14,516 bases of DNA from Chitinophagaceae bacterium (GTDB lineage Bacteria; Bacteroidota; Bacteroidia; Chitinophagales; Chitinophagaceae), in contig CANHEC010000010.1 of NCBI GenBank assembly GCA_947459455.1, positions 1-14,516 of the forward strand, read 5' to 3'. The notes beneath the pieces are model-generated. The model was not told where the DNA came from and made no database searches. It saw only the letters and a program-made list of their open reading frames with translations. Positions 7,400-14,516 of this stretch are shown piece after piece (within the stretch, counting starts at the first letter, position 1; each line of letters opens with the position of its first letter). The translations under genes were made by a program, and so were the position numbers.

Positions 7400-7459
7400 C
7401 GGCGGACGGTATATGTGCCGGCTGCTGCTACCACTGCCACAAGCGAAACAACAACACAC

Positions 7460-8458
7460 ATGAGCAGCATTCGCGAAGCGCTGGCCCAGCGCATTTTGGT
7501 AATAGATGGCGCCATGGGCACCATGATTCAGCGCCACAAACTGCAGGAAGCCGACTACCGTGGCGATCGATTCAAAGATTGGCCCAGCGATCTGAAAGGC
7601 AACAACGACCTGTTGTGCATCACGCAGCCACAAATCATTGTGGGTATTCACAAGCAGTACCTGGAGGCTGGTGCCGACATCATTGAAACCAATACGTTCA
7701 ACGCACAAAAGGTATCGCTGGCCGACTACGGCATGGAAAGCCTGGCCTACGAGCTGAACGTAGCAGCTGCCCGCTGCGCCCGCCAGGCCGTGGCCGAAAG
7801 CGGAAAAGAAGCGTGGGTAGCAGGTGCCATAGGGCCCATGAACAAAACGCTGTCGCTGAGCCCGGATGTAAACAATCCCGGATTTCGTGCTTTGAGTTTT
7901 GATGAGGCGGTGGACGCCTATTACGAACAGATCACAGGCCTCGTTGACGGCGGCGTGGACCTGCTGCTCATCGAAACCATTTTTGACACCCTGAATGCCA
8001 AGGCGGCCATTTTCGCCATTAAGAAATACTTCCGCGATACCGGCAAGCCCGAGCTGCCCATCAGCATCAGCGGCACCATTACCGATGCCAGCGGACGTAC
8101 GCTGAGCGGACAAACACTGGAAGCTTTTTATACCAGTGTGGCACATGCCCGCCCGCTGAGCGTGGGACTGAACTGTGCCCTGGGTGCCCAGGAAATGCGC
8201 AGCCATATAGAAGAACTGAGCGGACTGGCTGCCTGCTACGTAAGTGCTTACCCCAATGCCGGCCTGCCGAATGCAATGGGCGAATACGATGAAGCCCCAC
8301 ATGAAACAGCCCACTTTATAGAAGACTGGGCCCGCGAAGGTTGGGTGAACATTGTGGGCGGCTGCTGCGGCACTACGCCCGACCACATAAAGCATATAGC
8401 CGACCACGTAAGGACCATGAAGCCAAGGACACTGCCTGTGCTGGAAACAGCGCTGTAG
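7460..8458 (+). CDS. metH: Methionine synthase, homocysteine-binding subunit (split MetH)
   Basis: A 332-residue cytoplasmic protein equal to the N-terminal homocysteine module of cobalamin-dependent methionine synthase. It binds zinc and activates homocysteine for methylation. The zinc ligands are all present: C239 in GLNCALG and C302/C303 in VGGCCGTTP. The N-terminal ILVIDGAMGTMIQ and the ETNTFNA segment are typical of the Pfam S-methyl_trans fold. I chose the ATG at 7460 because homology begins there (SSIREALAQRILVIDG); the frame is open further upstream but without similarity. The protein stops at LPVLETAL, just where the full-length E. coli enzyme passes into its folate module. The rest of the enzyme is encoded 156 bases downstream, so the two products must work together. 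A stand-alone homocysteine methyltransferase (MmuM-like) is less likely given the neighbour and the close similarity to the MetH module. Confidence 0.93.
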   Translation: MSSIREALAQRILVIDGAMGTMIQRHKLQEADYRGDRFKDWPSDLKGNNDLLCITQPQIIVGIHKQYLEAGADIIETNTFNAQKVSLADYGMESLAYELNVAAARCARQAVAESGKEAWVAGAIGPMNKTLSLSPDVNNPGFRALSFDEAVDAYYEQITGLVDGGVDLLLIETIFDTLNAKAAIFAIKKYFRDTGKPELPISISGTITDASGRTLSGQTLEAFYTSVAHARPLSVGLNCALGAQEMRSHIEELSGLAACYVSAYPNAGLPNAMGEYDEAPHETAHFIEDWAREGWVNIVGGCCGTTPDHIKHIADHVRTMKPRTLPVLETAL

Positions 8459-8614
8459 CCAGCCGGCCCATTGCTTTTGATGATAAAACCAACGAACTGA
8501 GTATGGCCGTTGCAGCTAAGCGCCGAGCCACCTGTACACACCAAAACACAACACTGCTATCGATAGAGTTTCTATTCGTGGCGTAGTGGTTCAAAAAACA
8601 CCGAACGAAAAACG
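8459..8614 (+). other. Spacer between the two metH genes
   Basis: These 156 bases separate the two halves of methionine synthase. I see no coding remnant of a MetH linker in any frame, no hairpin with a T-run and no good TAnnTTTG element. The second gene is therefore probably read from the same transcript, though a weak internal promoter cannot be excluded. A short palindrome (CTATCGATAG) near 8558 is the only structure noticed. Confidence 0.5.
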
Positions 8615-11299
8615 ATGACTGTAATCAAACCTTTTCTCCGCCTATCGGGTCTCGAGCCGCTGGTAGTAAGGCCCGAAACAAACTTTGTAAACGTAGGGGA
8701 ACGTACCAACGTAACCGGCTCGAAGAAGTTTGCCCGCCTGATACGCGAAGGCCTGTATGAAGAAGCCCTGAGTGTGGCCCGACAGCAGGTAGAAAATGGT
8801 GCCCAGGTGCTGGATGTAAACATGGACGACGCCCTGCTGGATGGCAAGGCGGCCATGGTTACTTTTCTCAACCTGCTGCAAAGCGAGCCCGATATTGCCC
8901 GCATTCCCATCATGATCGACTCTTCGAAGTTTGAGATCATAGAAGCGGGCCTGAAGTGTGTACAGGGCAAGTGTATCGTGAACTCCATTTCGATGAAGGA
9001 AGGCGAAGCCAAATTCATTGAGCAGGCGCAGATCTGCCAATCGTTTGGCGCTGCCGTCATTGTAATGGCTTTTGATGAAGTAGGCCAGGCCGATACCGAA
9101 GATCGCAAAGTGGAGATTTGCCACCGGGCTTACAAGATCCTGACCGAGCAGGTGGGCTTCGATCCGCAGGATATCATTTTCGACCCCAACATTTTTGCAG
9201 TAGCTACCGGCCTGGAAGAGCACAACAATTATGGCGTTGATTTCATCAATGCCACCCGCCGCATTAAGCAGCTGATGCCACTGACCAAGGTGAGCGGTGG
9301 CGTGAGCAACCTGTCGTTTTCATTTCGTGGAAACGACCATGTACGCGAAGCCATGCATAGTGTGTTTCTGTTTCATGCTATTCGGGCTGGTATGGACATG
9401 GGCATTGTAAACGCCGGCCAGCTGGTGGTGTACGATGAAATAGAACCACAGCTGCGTGACTTGTGCGAAGACGTGATTTTGAACCGCCACAATGATAACA
9501 ACGAGGCTACCGAAAAGCTGATCGCTTTTGCTGAAACCGTAAAGGCCAAAGGAAAAGAAGAAAAGAAAGACGAAGCCTGGCGGCAAGAGCCGGTAGAAAG
9601 AAGATTGGCACATTCACTCATCAACGGCATCACCGATTATGTAGAAGCCGATACCGAAGAAGCCCGCCAGAAATACCCGCGACCGCTGGATGTAATTGAA
9701 GGACCGCTGATGGATGGCATGAACATCGTAGGCGACCTTTTTGGCGCCGGCAAAATGTTTTTGCCGCAGGTAGTAAAAAGTGCCCGGGTAATGAAGAAGG
9801 CCGTGGCGGTGCTGACACCCTACATTGAAGCCGAAAAGGCGCAGCTACTGGCCGATGGGGGCCCCGACCAGGGCGCCGGTCCTGCCAGGATATTGCTGGC
9901 CACCGTAAAGGGTGATGTGCACGACATTGGTAAAAACATTGTGGGCGTGGTGCTGGCCTGCAATGGCTATGAAATAAAAGACCTGGGTGTGATGGTGCCT
10001 ACCGATCGCATACTGGATGAAGCACAGGCCTTTGGTGCCGATATCATCGGTTTGTCAGGGCTCATTACCCCCTCGCTGGACGAAATGGTACACGTGGCCC
10101 ACGAAATGAAGCGCCGCGGTATGAAGCAGCCTCTGCTGATTGGTGGCGCTACCACCAGCCGTATGCACACGGCAGTGAAAATAGCACCGCAGTACGACGG
10201 TGGCGTGATACACGTGCTGGATGCCAGCCGCAGTGTAACGGTAGCAGGCAGCTTGCTCAGCAATGATCAGAAGGAAGGCTTCCTGAAACAGACAGCGCAG
10301 GAATATGAGAAGCTGGCTGAGAGTTTTCACGCTAAAAAAGTGGTGAAGAACTACCTGAGCCTGCCCGATGCACAGGCTAATAAAATGCCGATTGATTGGA
10401 AGGGCTACACTGCCCCGGCTCCTGCCTTTACAGGTGTGCGGGCCGTGCACGATGTAAGCCTGCAAACACTGCGCCCTTATATCGACTGGAAGCCGTTTTT
10501 CATTGCCTGGGAAATGCATGGCAACTTCCCGGATATACTTACCGACAGCGTAGTGGGTACAGAAGCTACCCGATTGTACAACGATGCCAATGCCTTGCTG
10601 GACAAAGTGATTGCCGAAAACTGGCTGCAGCCGAAGGGTGTGCTGGGTTTTTGGCCGGCACAAAGCCAGGGCGATGATGTGGTATTGCAGGAGGATGGTG
10701 CAACAGTGCGGCTCAACTTTTTGCGGCAGCAATCGCAAAAGGCCGCAGGCCAACCCAATTTCTGCCTGGCCGATTTTGTAGCGCCTGCCGGTGCCGATTA
10801 CATGGGTGCATTTGCTGTCACCATTCATGGCCTCGAGCAGTGGGTCAGGAAGTTTGAAGCCGAGCACGATGATTACAACAAGATCATGCTGCAGGCACTG
10901 GCCGACCGCTTTGCTGAAGCCTTTGCCGAATACCTGCACGAGCAGGTGCGCAAAGAATACTGGGGCTACCAGCAGCACGAAGCACTGAGCAACGAGCAGC
11001 TGATAAAAGAAGAATACGTAGGTATACGGCCGGCGCCCGGCTACCCCGCCTGCCCCGACCATACCGAGAAATACAAACTGTTCAGCCTGCTGCAGGCTGA
11101 AAAGCACACCGGCATTTCACTCACCGAAAGCTTGGCTATGTACCCGGCTTCATCGGTGTGCGGCTGGTATTTCAGCCACCCGCAAAGCCAATACTTTGGT
11201 GTGGGCAAAATACAATGCGACCAGCTGGAAGACTATGCCCGCCGAAAAGGCGAGCCGCTGGAGTACGCCGAAAAATGGCTGCGCCCTGTGCTGGAATAA
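8615..11299 (+). CDS. metH: Methionine synthase, folate / B12 / activation subunit (split MetH)
   Basis: An 894-residue cytoplasmic protein carrying the last three modules of cobalamin-dependent methionine synthase, which moves a methyl group from 5-methyltetrahydrofolate through cobalamin to homocysteine. The start MTVIKPFLRLSGLEPL lines up with the beginning of the folate module of the E. coli enzyme. Order: pterin-binding domain about 20-290 (FVNVGERTNVTGS, MIDSSKFE, SFSFRGND); cap helices about 320-415 (EGPLMDGMN, MFLPQVVKSARVMK); B12 Rossmann domain about 420-560 with DVHDIG, cobalt-ligand H436, and SGLITPSLDE; and AdoMet reactivation domain about 590-890 with RPAPGYPACPDH (R805-H816) and GWYFSHPQSQYF. 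All signature residues are intact, so the enzyme should be active and self-reactivating. It lacks only the homocysteine module, which is supplied by the preceding gene. Confidence 0.96.
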   Translation: MTVIKPFLRLSGLEPLVVRPETNFVNVGERTNVTGSKKFARLIREGLYEEALSVARQQVENGAQVLDVNMDDALLDGKAAMVTFLNLLQSEPDIARIPIMIDSSKFEIIEAGLKCVQGKCIVNSISMKEGEAKFIEQAQICQSFGAAVIVMAFDEVGQADTEDRKVEICHRAYKILTEQVGFDPQDIIFDPNIFAVATGLEEHNNYGVDFINATRRIKQLMPLTKVSGGVSNLSFSFRGNDHVREAMHSVFLFHAIRAGMDMGIVNAGQLVVYDEIEPQLRDLCEDVILNRHNDNNEATEKLIAFAETVKAKGKEEKKDEAWRQEPVERRLAHSLINGITDYVEADTEEARQKYPRPLDVIEGPLMDGMNIVGDLFGAGKMFLPQVVKSARVMKKAVAVLTPYIEAEKAQLLADGGPDQGAGPARILLATVKGDVHDIGKNIVGVVLACNGYEIKDLGVMVPTDRILDEAQAFGADIIGLSGLITPSLDEMVHVAHEMKRRGMKQPLLIGGATTSRMHTAVKIAPQYDGGVIHVLDASRSVTVAGSLLSNDQKEGFLKQTAQEYEKLAESFHAKKVVKNYLSLPDAQANKMPIDWKGYTAPAPAFTGVRAVHDVSLQTLRPYIDWKPFFIAWEMHGNFPDILTDSVVGTEATRLYNDANALLDKVIAENWLQPKGVLGFWPAQSQGDDVVLQEDGATVRLNFLRQQSQKAAGQPNFCLADFVAPAGADYMGAFAVTIHGLEQWVRKFEAEHDDYNKIMLQALADRFAEAFAEYLHEQVRKEYWGYQQHEALSNEQLIKEEYVGIRPAPGYPACPDHTEKYKLFSLLQAEKHTGISLTESLAMYPASSVCGWYFSHPQSQYFGVGKIQCDQLEDYARRKGEPLEYAEKWLRPVLE

Positions 11300-11326
11300 G
11301 CTGGCAACTGATTATGGTCGAAAACT

Positions 11327-11364
11327 AAGCGCCGTCTTTCTACGAAGAAAGACGGCGCTTTTTT
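11327..11364. terminator. Perfect 15-bp intrinsic terminator after metH
   Basis: AAGCGCCGTCTTTCT (11327-11341) pairs perfectly with AGAAAGACGGCGCTT (11346-11360) around the loop ACGA, and six T end the structure at 11359-11364. It lies 27 bases past the metH stop and 21 bases past the end of the convergent barrel gene. On the minus strand the stem is followed by a short T-rich stretch (complement of 11321-11324), so it may stop transcription from both sides. Confidence 0.92.
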
Positions 11365-11385
11365 ATTAAACAAGTAGTGCTGTTT

Positions 11386-11997
11386 TTAAAGCCGAAACGA
11401 GAGGCCTGCATTCAACAGTCCTTTATAGCCCCAGCCGGCTTCGGCCCAAAAGCCAAGCTTGCGGCCGGTGCGTACACCAATGGGTGTTACCTGGTAGGCG
11501 AAGTAATTCTTTTTGAACGAAGCCGGGCCGGTGACCGGATCAGTGGCACTGGCGTTTAGCATAGCCGCCCCTCCGGCTACACCACCATACAGCTCTATAA
11601 ACGGCAGCGTTACCTCTTGCTTGTAGTACACCACATTTACCCGGCCCATCAGCAGCAGCCATTCGCTTTTGGGCTTGGTAGTGCTGGTGTTGCTGTACCT
11701 GAATTCGCTGCTGGTATTGCCGTAGCCTACTTCGGCACCGAAGCTGAAACGGCCGCCGGTGCGGTAGAGTACGCTGGCGTTAAACACGCCGCTTCCGCTT
11801 TTTTTGAGCGATACAAAATCGGGCCTGGCCAACGCAGGTATCAGCTCGGTGTGGTACGATTCGGTCATGGTTTGCACCGGCACAATGCCGTAGCCCATCC
11901 GTAGTTCGAACCCACTTTTCTTGTCGGTGTTGGCCTGGCTTTGTGCCGCGGCCACCATGCCGCCGCACAGGGCGCAGAGGGTCAATAGTTTTCTCAT
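11386..11997 (-). CDS. Small outer-membrane beta-barrel protein
   Basis: A 203-residue predicted outer-membrane protein of unknown function. It opens with a signal peptide (MRKLLTLCALCGGMVAAAQS, cleavage near residue 18-20). The mature part alternates hydrophobic and polar residues in strands rich in Gly and aromatics, such as FELRMGYGIVPVQ, FSFGAEVGYGN, LPFIELYGGVAGGA and GFWAEAGWGYKGLLNAG. It ends in LSFRL, which resembles a last barrel strand. The size fits a barrel of about eight strands of the OmpA/OprF-like or OMP_b-brl class. It lies 81 bases downstream of the AsmA-family gene on the same strand, so cotranscription is possible. It converges with metH across a shared terminator. No catalytic motif is visible; the beta-barrel call rests on composition and pattern alone. 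Confidence 0.72.
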   Translation of the reverse strand: MRKLLTLCALCGGMVAAAQSQANTDKKSGFELRMGYGIVPVQTMTESYHTELIPALARPDFVSLKKSGSGVFNASVLYRTGGRFSFGAEVGYGNTSSEFRYSNTSTTKPKSEWLLLMGRVNVVYYKQEVTLPFIELYGGVAGGAAMLNASATDPVTGPASFKKNYFAYQVTPIGVRTGRKLGFWAEAGWGYKGLLNAGLSFRL

Positions 11998-12078
11998 AAT
12001 GCTTGAATTGTCGCCGGCAAATTTGCGGTTTTTCCATGTTCGCCAGCATGGTTGTCCACAAGCCCGAAGTCACGGCTG

Positions 12079-14516
12079 TTATTCTTCGTCGGGCTCTTCC
12101 TCCAGTTCATCGGCGGCCTTGCCGCGGCGCAGGCGCACCCGCGGCGCCTCGCTGGTGCCGGTAATGGTCATGGGGATGCCAATGATGCCAAATGGCGGAA
12201 GCCCCAACCGGAACCGCAGGTTCAGCCGGCCATCCAGCGATACCTGCCCTTCGAAGCGAGGCCGAAACCCAAACACTTTCATTTTGGTGCGTTCAATGGT
12301 CATCACATTGTTGGCAATGCTACTCTTGATGACCACCGCTTTTAGGTTGGGGTTGTTGAGGCTATCGCGACCAGTGGCTTTGCTCACTGCCCCCAGCACT
12401 TTGAAGCCTTTCATTTTTACATTCTCCAACTTCAGCTGTCCACGCCCTTTGATGCTGGGTAGTACTGCTTCCATGTGTTCGTTCAGCCGGCCGGCCAGCT
12501 CGTAGTCTACACTTACTATTCCCTCGGCATACTTGGCCGAACTGGCCATTTCAGCAAACAGCGGCACTTCTTTGTATGCCCGTTTTACATCAAACGAATC
12601 GGCTTTCAGGTGGGCGGTAAACAAAGCATTGTTACTGGCCTTTGGCTGGTAGCTGCCTTCCATTTGTACCTGTGCACCGGCCACTTCAAAGCCTGCTTTT
12701 GGAATTCTTAATTCAGCATTTTTCAGCATTAGCTGCCCATTAAACCGGCGCAGCCGGGTGCCATTGTACAGCACTTCGCCGGCATCAGCTGTCATATCAA
12801 AGTCAATGTTGGCCGGCAACATCACCACTCCCGTGCTGGCTGCGCTGCTGCCGCTATCGGCCGCCGGCAGGCTGCTCATAAAATCATCTATCACCAGGCG
12901 CTGGCTTTTTGCCTGCAGGCCGGCTTGCAGGGTGGCGCCCTGCAGGTACCAGGCTATAAATTGGCGGGCATAGCCATTCAGCAGCACGCTGTTGTTGCCA
13001 TATTCGATGCGCATGTTTTGCAGCCATCCGCGGTCGCGGTCTATTTTAAGCGTTCCGCCGGGTATCTCAAAAGGCAGCGGATAATCGCGGCTGCGCAGCT
13101 GCACATTTTCGCACGTCACAGTACCGCTGTTTTTCAGCTGCTGGTAGCGGCCAGCTACGGCGTCGCTTTGTTTGCCATGCAGGCTTACTGCCAGTTTCAG
13201 CAGGCCGCTCACGCTGTAGCCATCCACCGCAAACAGTTTGTACAAGTTGGTCAAATTCAGGTGGCCATTGGCATCAACATCATATTGCAGATCATCCAGA
13301 TTGCGCAGTTGCGCCCTGGCCTCAAACGGCTGTCCATCGAAGTTGAACGAAATGGGCTGCACCTTGATGTCAATGCCACTGTAAGTACCGCCGCTGGCAT
13401 TCAGCTGGCTGTTGATCTGCAGGTTTTCGAGGCCGGCCGGGTAGTAGGGTGTTTTAATGAACCCATTGCTGAGCACTACGCTGGCGGTAGTGGGTGCAAA
13501 CTGGCGTCGCTGGCCATCAAATCGGCCATTGGTAGTTGCATTGATGCTCAGCTGTCCTTTCAGGTCGTATTCGCTTAGGCCCAGGGCAGCTTTCAGCAAG
13601 CTCAAATTGAGCTGACTGCGAAGACTGCCTTGCAGGAGCGGTGCGGTCAGGCCTTCGCTACGCATACGCAGGTAGGTGGCATCACCATTCAGGGTAAAGC
13701 GAAGCGAATCAACCTGTATTATGATGCTATCGGGATTGAGCGAAGGCATGCGAAGGTCAACACCGGTATAAAAGTCTTTGAGTGGCGCCGGCGCCCCCTG
13801 GTGCTGAATGAGGCCATCTTTAACCCACAAGTGCACGTGCAGATCGGGCGCCTGATCGGTTGCCGCCCGGTAGCTGCCTTTCATGTCCAGCGTCAGCTGG
13901 CTTTGGCCACTAAAGCGTGTTTGCGAAAACCATTGGTCGTATTGCGGTGGCAGTGCACTGAATACATTGCCGAAATCGGTAATGCCTGATACCACTGCCA
14001 GGTCTATGTCGTAGCCATTTTCAAGCAGCAGCATCCGGCCTGTAAAATCTACCGGCAACTGGTTGATCAGGATATCATTTTTCTGAAAGCGAAATGCCAG
14101 CGACGAGGTATTGATACCGGTGATCAGTTCGGCTTTCAGTTGCTTTCGTTCTATATAGGCCGTGCCATCATATACAAAGTCAACCGAGTCGGCTTCTATT
14201 TCCGATACCAGATCAAAATCATTATTGGCAAAATCAGCTTCGCCATCATAGTGCAGTCCATCGGCCCTGATGAGCATGGGCAGCGATCGGTCGTGGTATA
14301 GCAGGCGGCTGTTGCGGATGTAAATGCCTTCGATTTTCAGCCGGGCACCGCTACTATCGGAGGCGCTGCTGCTGGCCGCTGTATCGGTGTTTTTGTAAAT
14401 GTTGTAGTTGGCTTCTCCGTTTTCGGCCACCTGAATATTAAACTGCGATTGCTCGATGTAAAACTTATTGATGCGTACCGTTTGGCTGAACACACTGGCC
14501 AGATCGATACCAAAAC
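12079..14516 (-). CDS. AsmA-family envelope protein (5' partial)
   Basis: At least 811 residues of an AsmA-like protein; the frame is open through the window edge, so the N-terminus and its membrane anchor are missing. AsmA-family proteins are long beta-groove proteins anchored in the inner membrane and linked to phospholipid transport and outer-membrane assembly. The visible N-terminal part has the typical pattern of short paired strands, for example VRINKFYIEQSQFNIQVAEN and IEGIYIRNSRLLYHD. The C-terminal AsmA region is clear: IVSVDYELAGRLNEHMEAVL, then IKGRGQLKLENVKMKGFKVL and FEGQVSLDGRLNLRFRLGLP. A GTG at 14493 could be read as a start, but homologous sequence continues before it (FGIDLAS). 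The protein ends in a highly acidic tail, DELEEEPDEE, after a basic stretch RVRLRRGK. The small barrel gene follows on the same strand. Confidence 0.85.
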   Translation of the reverse strand, partial: FGIDLASVFSQTVRINKFYIEQSQFNIQVAENGEANYNIYKNTDTAASSSASDSSGARLKIEGIYIRNSRLLYHDRSLPMLIRADGLHYDGEADFANNDFDLVSEIEADSVDFVYDGTAYIERKQLKAELITGINTSSLAFRFQKNDILINQLPVDFTGRMLLLENGYDIDLAVVSGITDFGNVFSALPPQYDQWFSQTRFSGQSQLTLDMKGSYRAATDQAPDLHVHLWVKDGLIQHQGAPAPLKDFYTGVDLRMPSLNPDSIIIQVDSLRFTLNGDATYLRMRSEGLTAPLLQGSLRSQLNLSLLKAALGLSEYDLKGQLSINATTNGRFDGQRRQFAPTTASVVLSNGFIKTPYYPAGLENLQINSQLNASGGTYSGIDIKVQPISFNFDGQPFEARAQLRNLDDLQYDVDANGHLNLTNLYKLFAVDGYSVSGLLKLAVSLHGKQSDAVAGRYQQLKNSGTVTCENVQLRSRDYPLPFEIPGGTLKIDRDRGWLQNMRIEYGNNSVLLNGYARQFIAWYLQGATLQAGLQAKSQRLVIDDFMSSLPAADSGSSAASTGVVMLPANIDFDMTADAGEVLYNGTRLRRFNGQLMLKNAELRIPKAGFEVAGAQVQMEGSYQPKASNNALFTAHLKADSFDVKRAYKEVPLFAEMASSAKYAEGIVSVDYELAGRLNEHMEAVLPSIKGRGQLKLENVKMKGFKVLGAVSKATGRDSLNNPNLKAVVIKSSIANNVMTIERTKMKVFGFRPRFEGQVSLDGRLNLRFRLGLPPFGIIGIPMTITGTSEAPRVRLRRGKAADELEEEPDEE

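Larger units (their letters stand above)
7007..7459. other. 453-base gene-free region between the regulator and metH
   Basis: No credible protein start is seen here. A frame in phase with the metH homocysteine gene stays open from 7043, but its translation looks like no protein and lacks family similarity before residue M at 7460. The stretch holds a small hairpin (7118-7135), an intrinsic terminator (7165-7194), a possible -7 promoter element (7233-7240) and a structured leader (7258-7399). Bases 7007-7117 show nothing I can name. Confidence 0.7.

Noticed and set aside
7379..8407. 342-codon open frame on the minus strand, antisense to the homocysteine subunit
   Set aside because: It lies wholly opposite a well-conserved gene, its translation resembles no family and it has no signal or domain pattern. 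High GC and codon bias of the real gene explain the absence of stops.
10055..11107. 350-codon open frame on the minus strand, antisense to the large metH subunit
   Set aside because: Same reasoning: it mirrors a strongly conserved gene and its composition is not protein-like.
12018..12051. Promoter or operator for the small barrel gene (CAAATTTG at 12018-12025 and inverted repeat CCATG/CATGG at 12034-12051)
   Set aside because: On the minus strand CAAATTTG differs from TAnnTTTG at the first base and no TTG lies at -33 spacing. The inverted repeat is only five pairs, so neither is strong enough to call.
12925..13578. 217-codon plus-strand frame opposite the AsmA gene
   Set aside because: It is antisense to a clearly coding AsmA-family region and shows only low-complexity Ala/Gln/Val-rich translation.
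1..14516. Mobile elements, CRISPR arrays, tRNA or rRNA genes
   Set aside because: No transposase or integrase motifs, no regularly spaced repeats and no tRNA- or rRNA-like sequence were seen. The window reads as stable chromosomal sequence with uniform composition.

Overview
The window looks like chromosomal DNA from a Bacteroidota bacterium, most likely of the Chitinophagaceae/Sphingobacteriia type. The reasons are: lipoproteins with short Cys-containing signal peptides, a DUF5777-type outer-membrane barrel, a LytS-type kinase with an N-terminal beta-propeller and Y_Y_Y domain paired with a LytTR regulator, a MetH split into two genes, weak Shine-Dalgarno sequences, and a TAnnTTTG-like promoter element. 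The species cannot be named from the sequence alone.

Region 1 (1-7006, all + strand) is a tight run of seven genes: a lipoprotein cytochrome with two haem-binding domains (5' end outside the window), a smaller single-haem lipoprotein cytochrome, a YceI-family periplasmic protein, a DUF5777-type beta-barrel, a second YceI-family protein, a large sensor histidine kinase and its LytTR response regulator. Gaps are 11 to 70 bases. The gene content suggests a cell-envelope redox or isoprenoid-handling module with its own two-component system. That functional link is inference. A possible weak terminator sits inside the run, after the first yceI gene.

Region 2 (7007-7459) has no gene. It holds a clear intrinsic terminator, a possible promoter -7 element and a structured leader in front of metH, including a 13-bp stem that has a competing partner sequence downstream. 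I could not match this leader to a known riboswitch.

Region 3 (7460-11299, + strand) encodes cobalamin-dependent methionine synthase as two proteins. One is a 332-residue homocysteine-binding subunit with all three zinc cysteines. The other is an 894-residue subunit with the methyltetrahydrofolate, cap, B12 and AdoMet-activation modules. The break falls exactly on the boundary between the homocysteine and folate modules. A perfect 15-bp terminator hairpin follows and also faces the convergent genes beyond it.

Region 4 (11386-14516, - strand) carries a small outer-membrane beta-barrel protein and, upstream of it, a large AsmA-family protein whose N-terminus lies beyond the window edge. Both concern the cell envelope.
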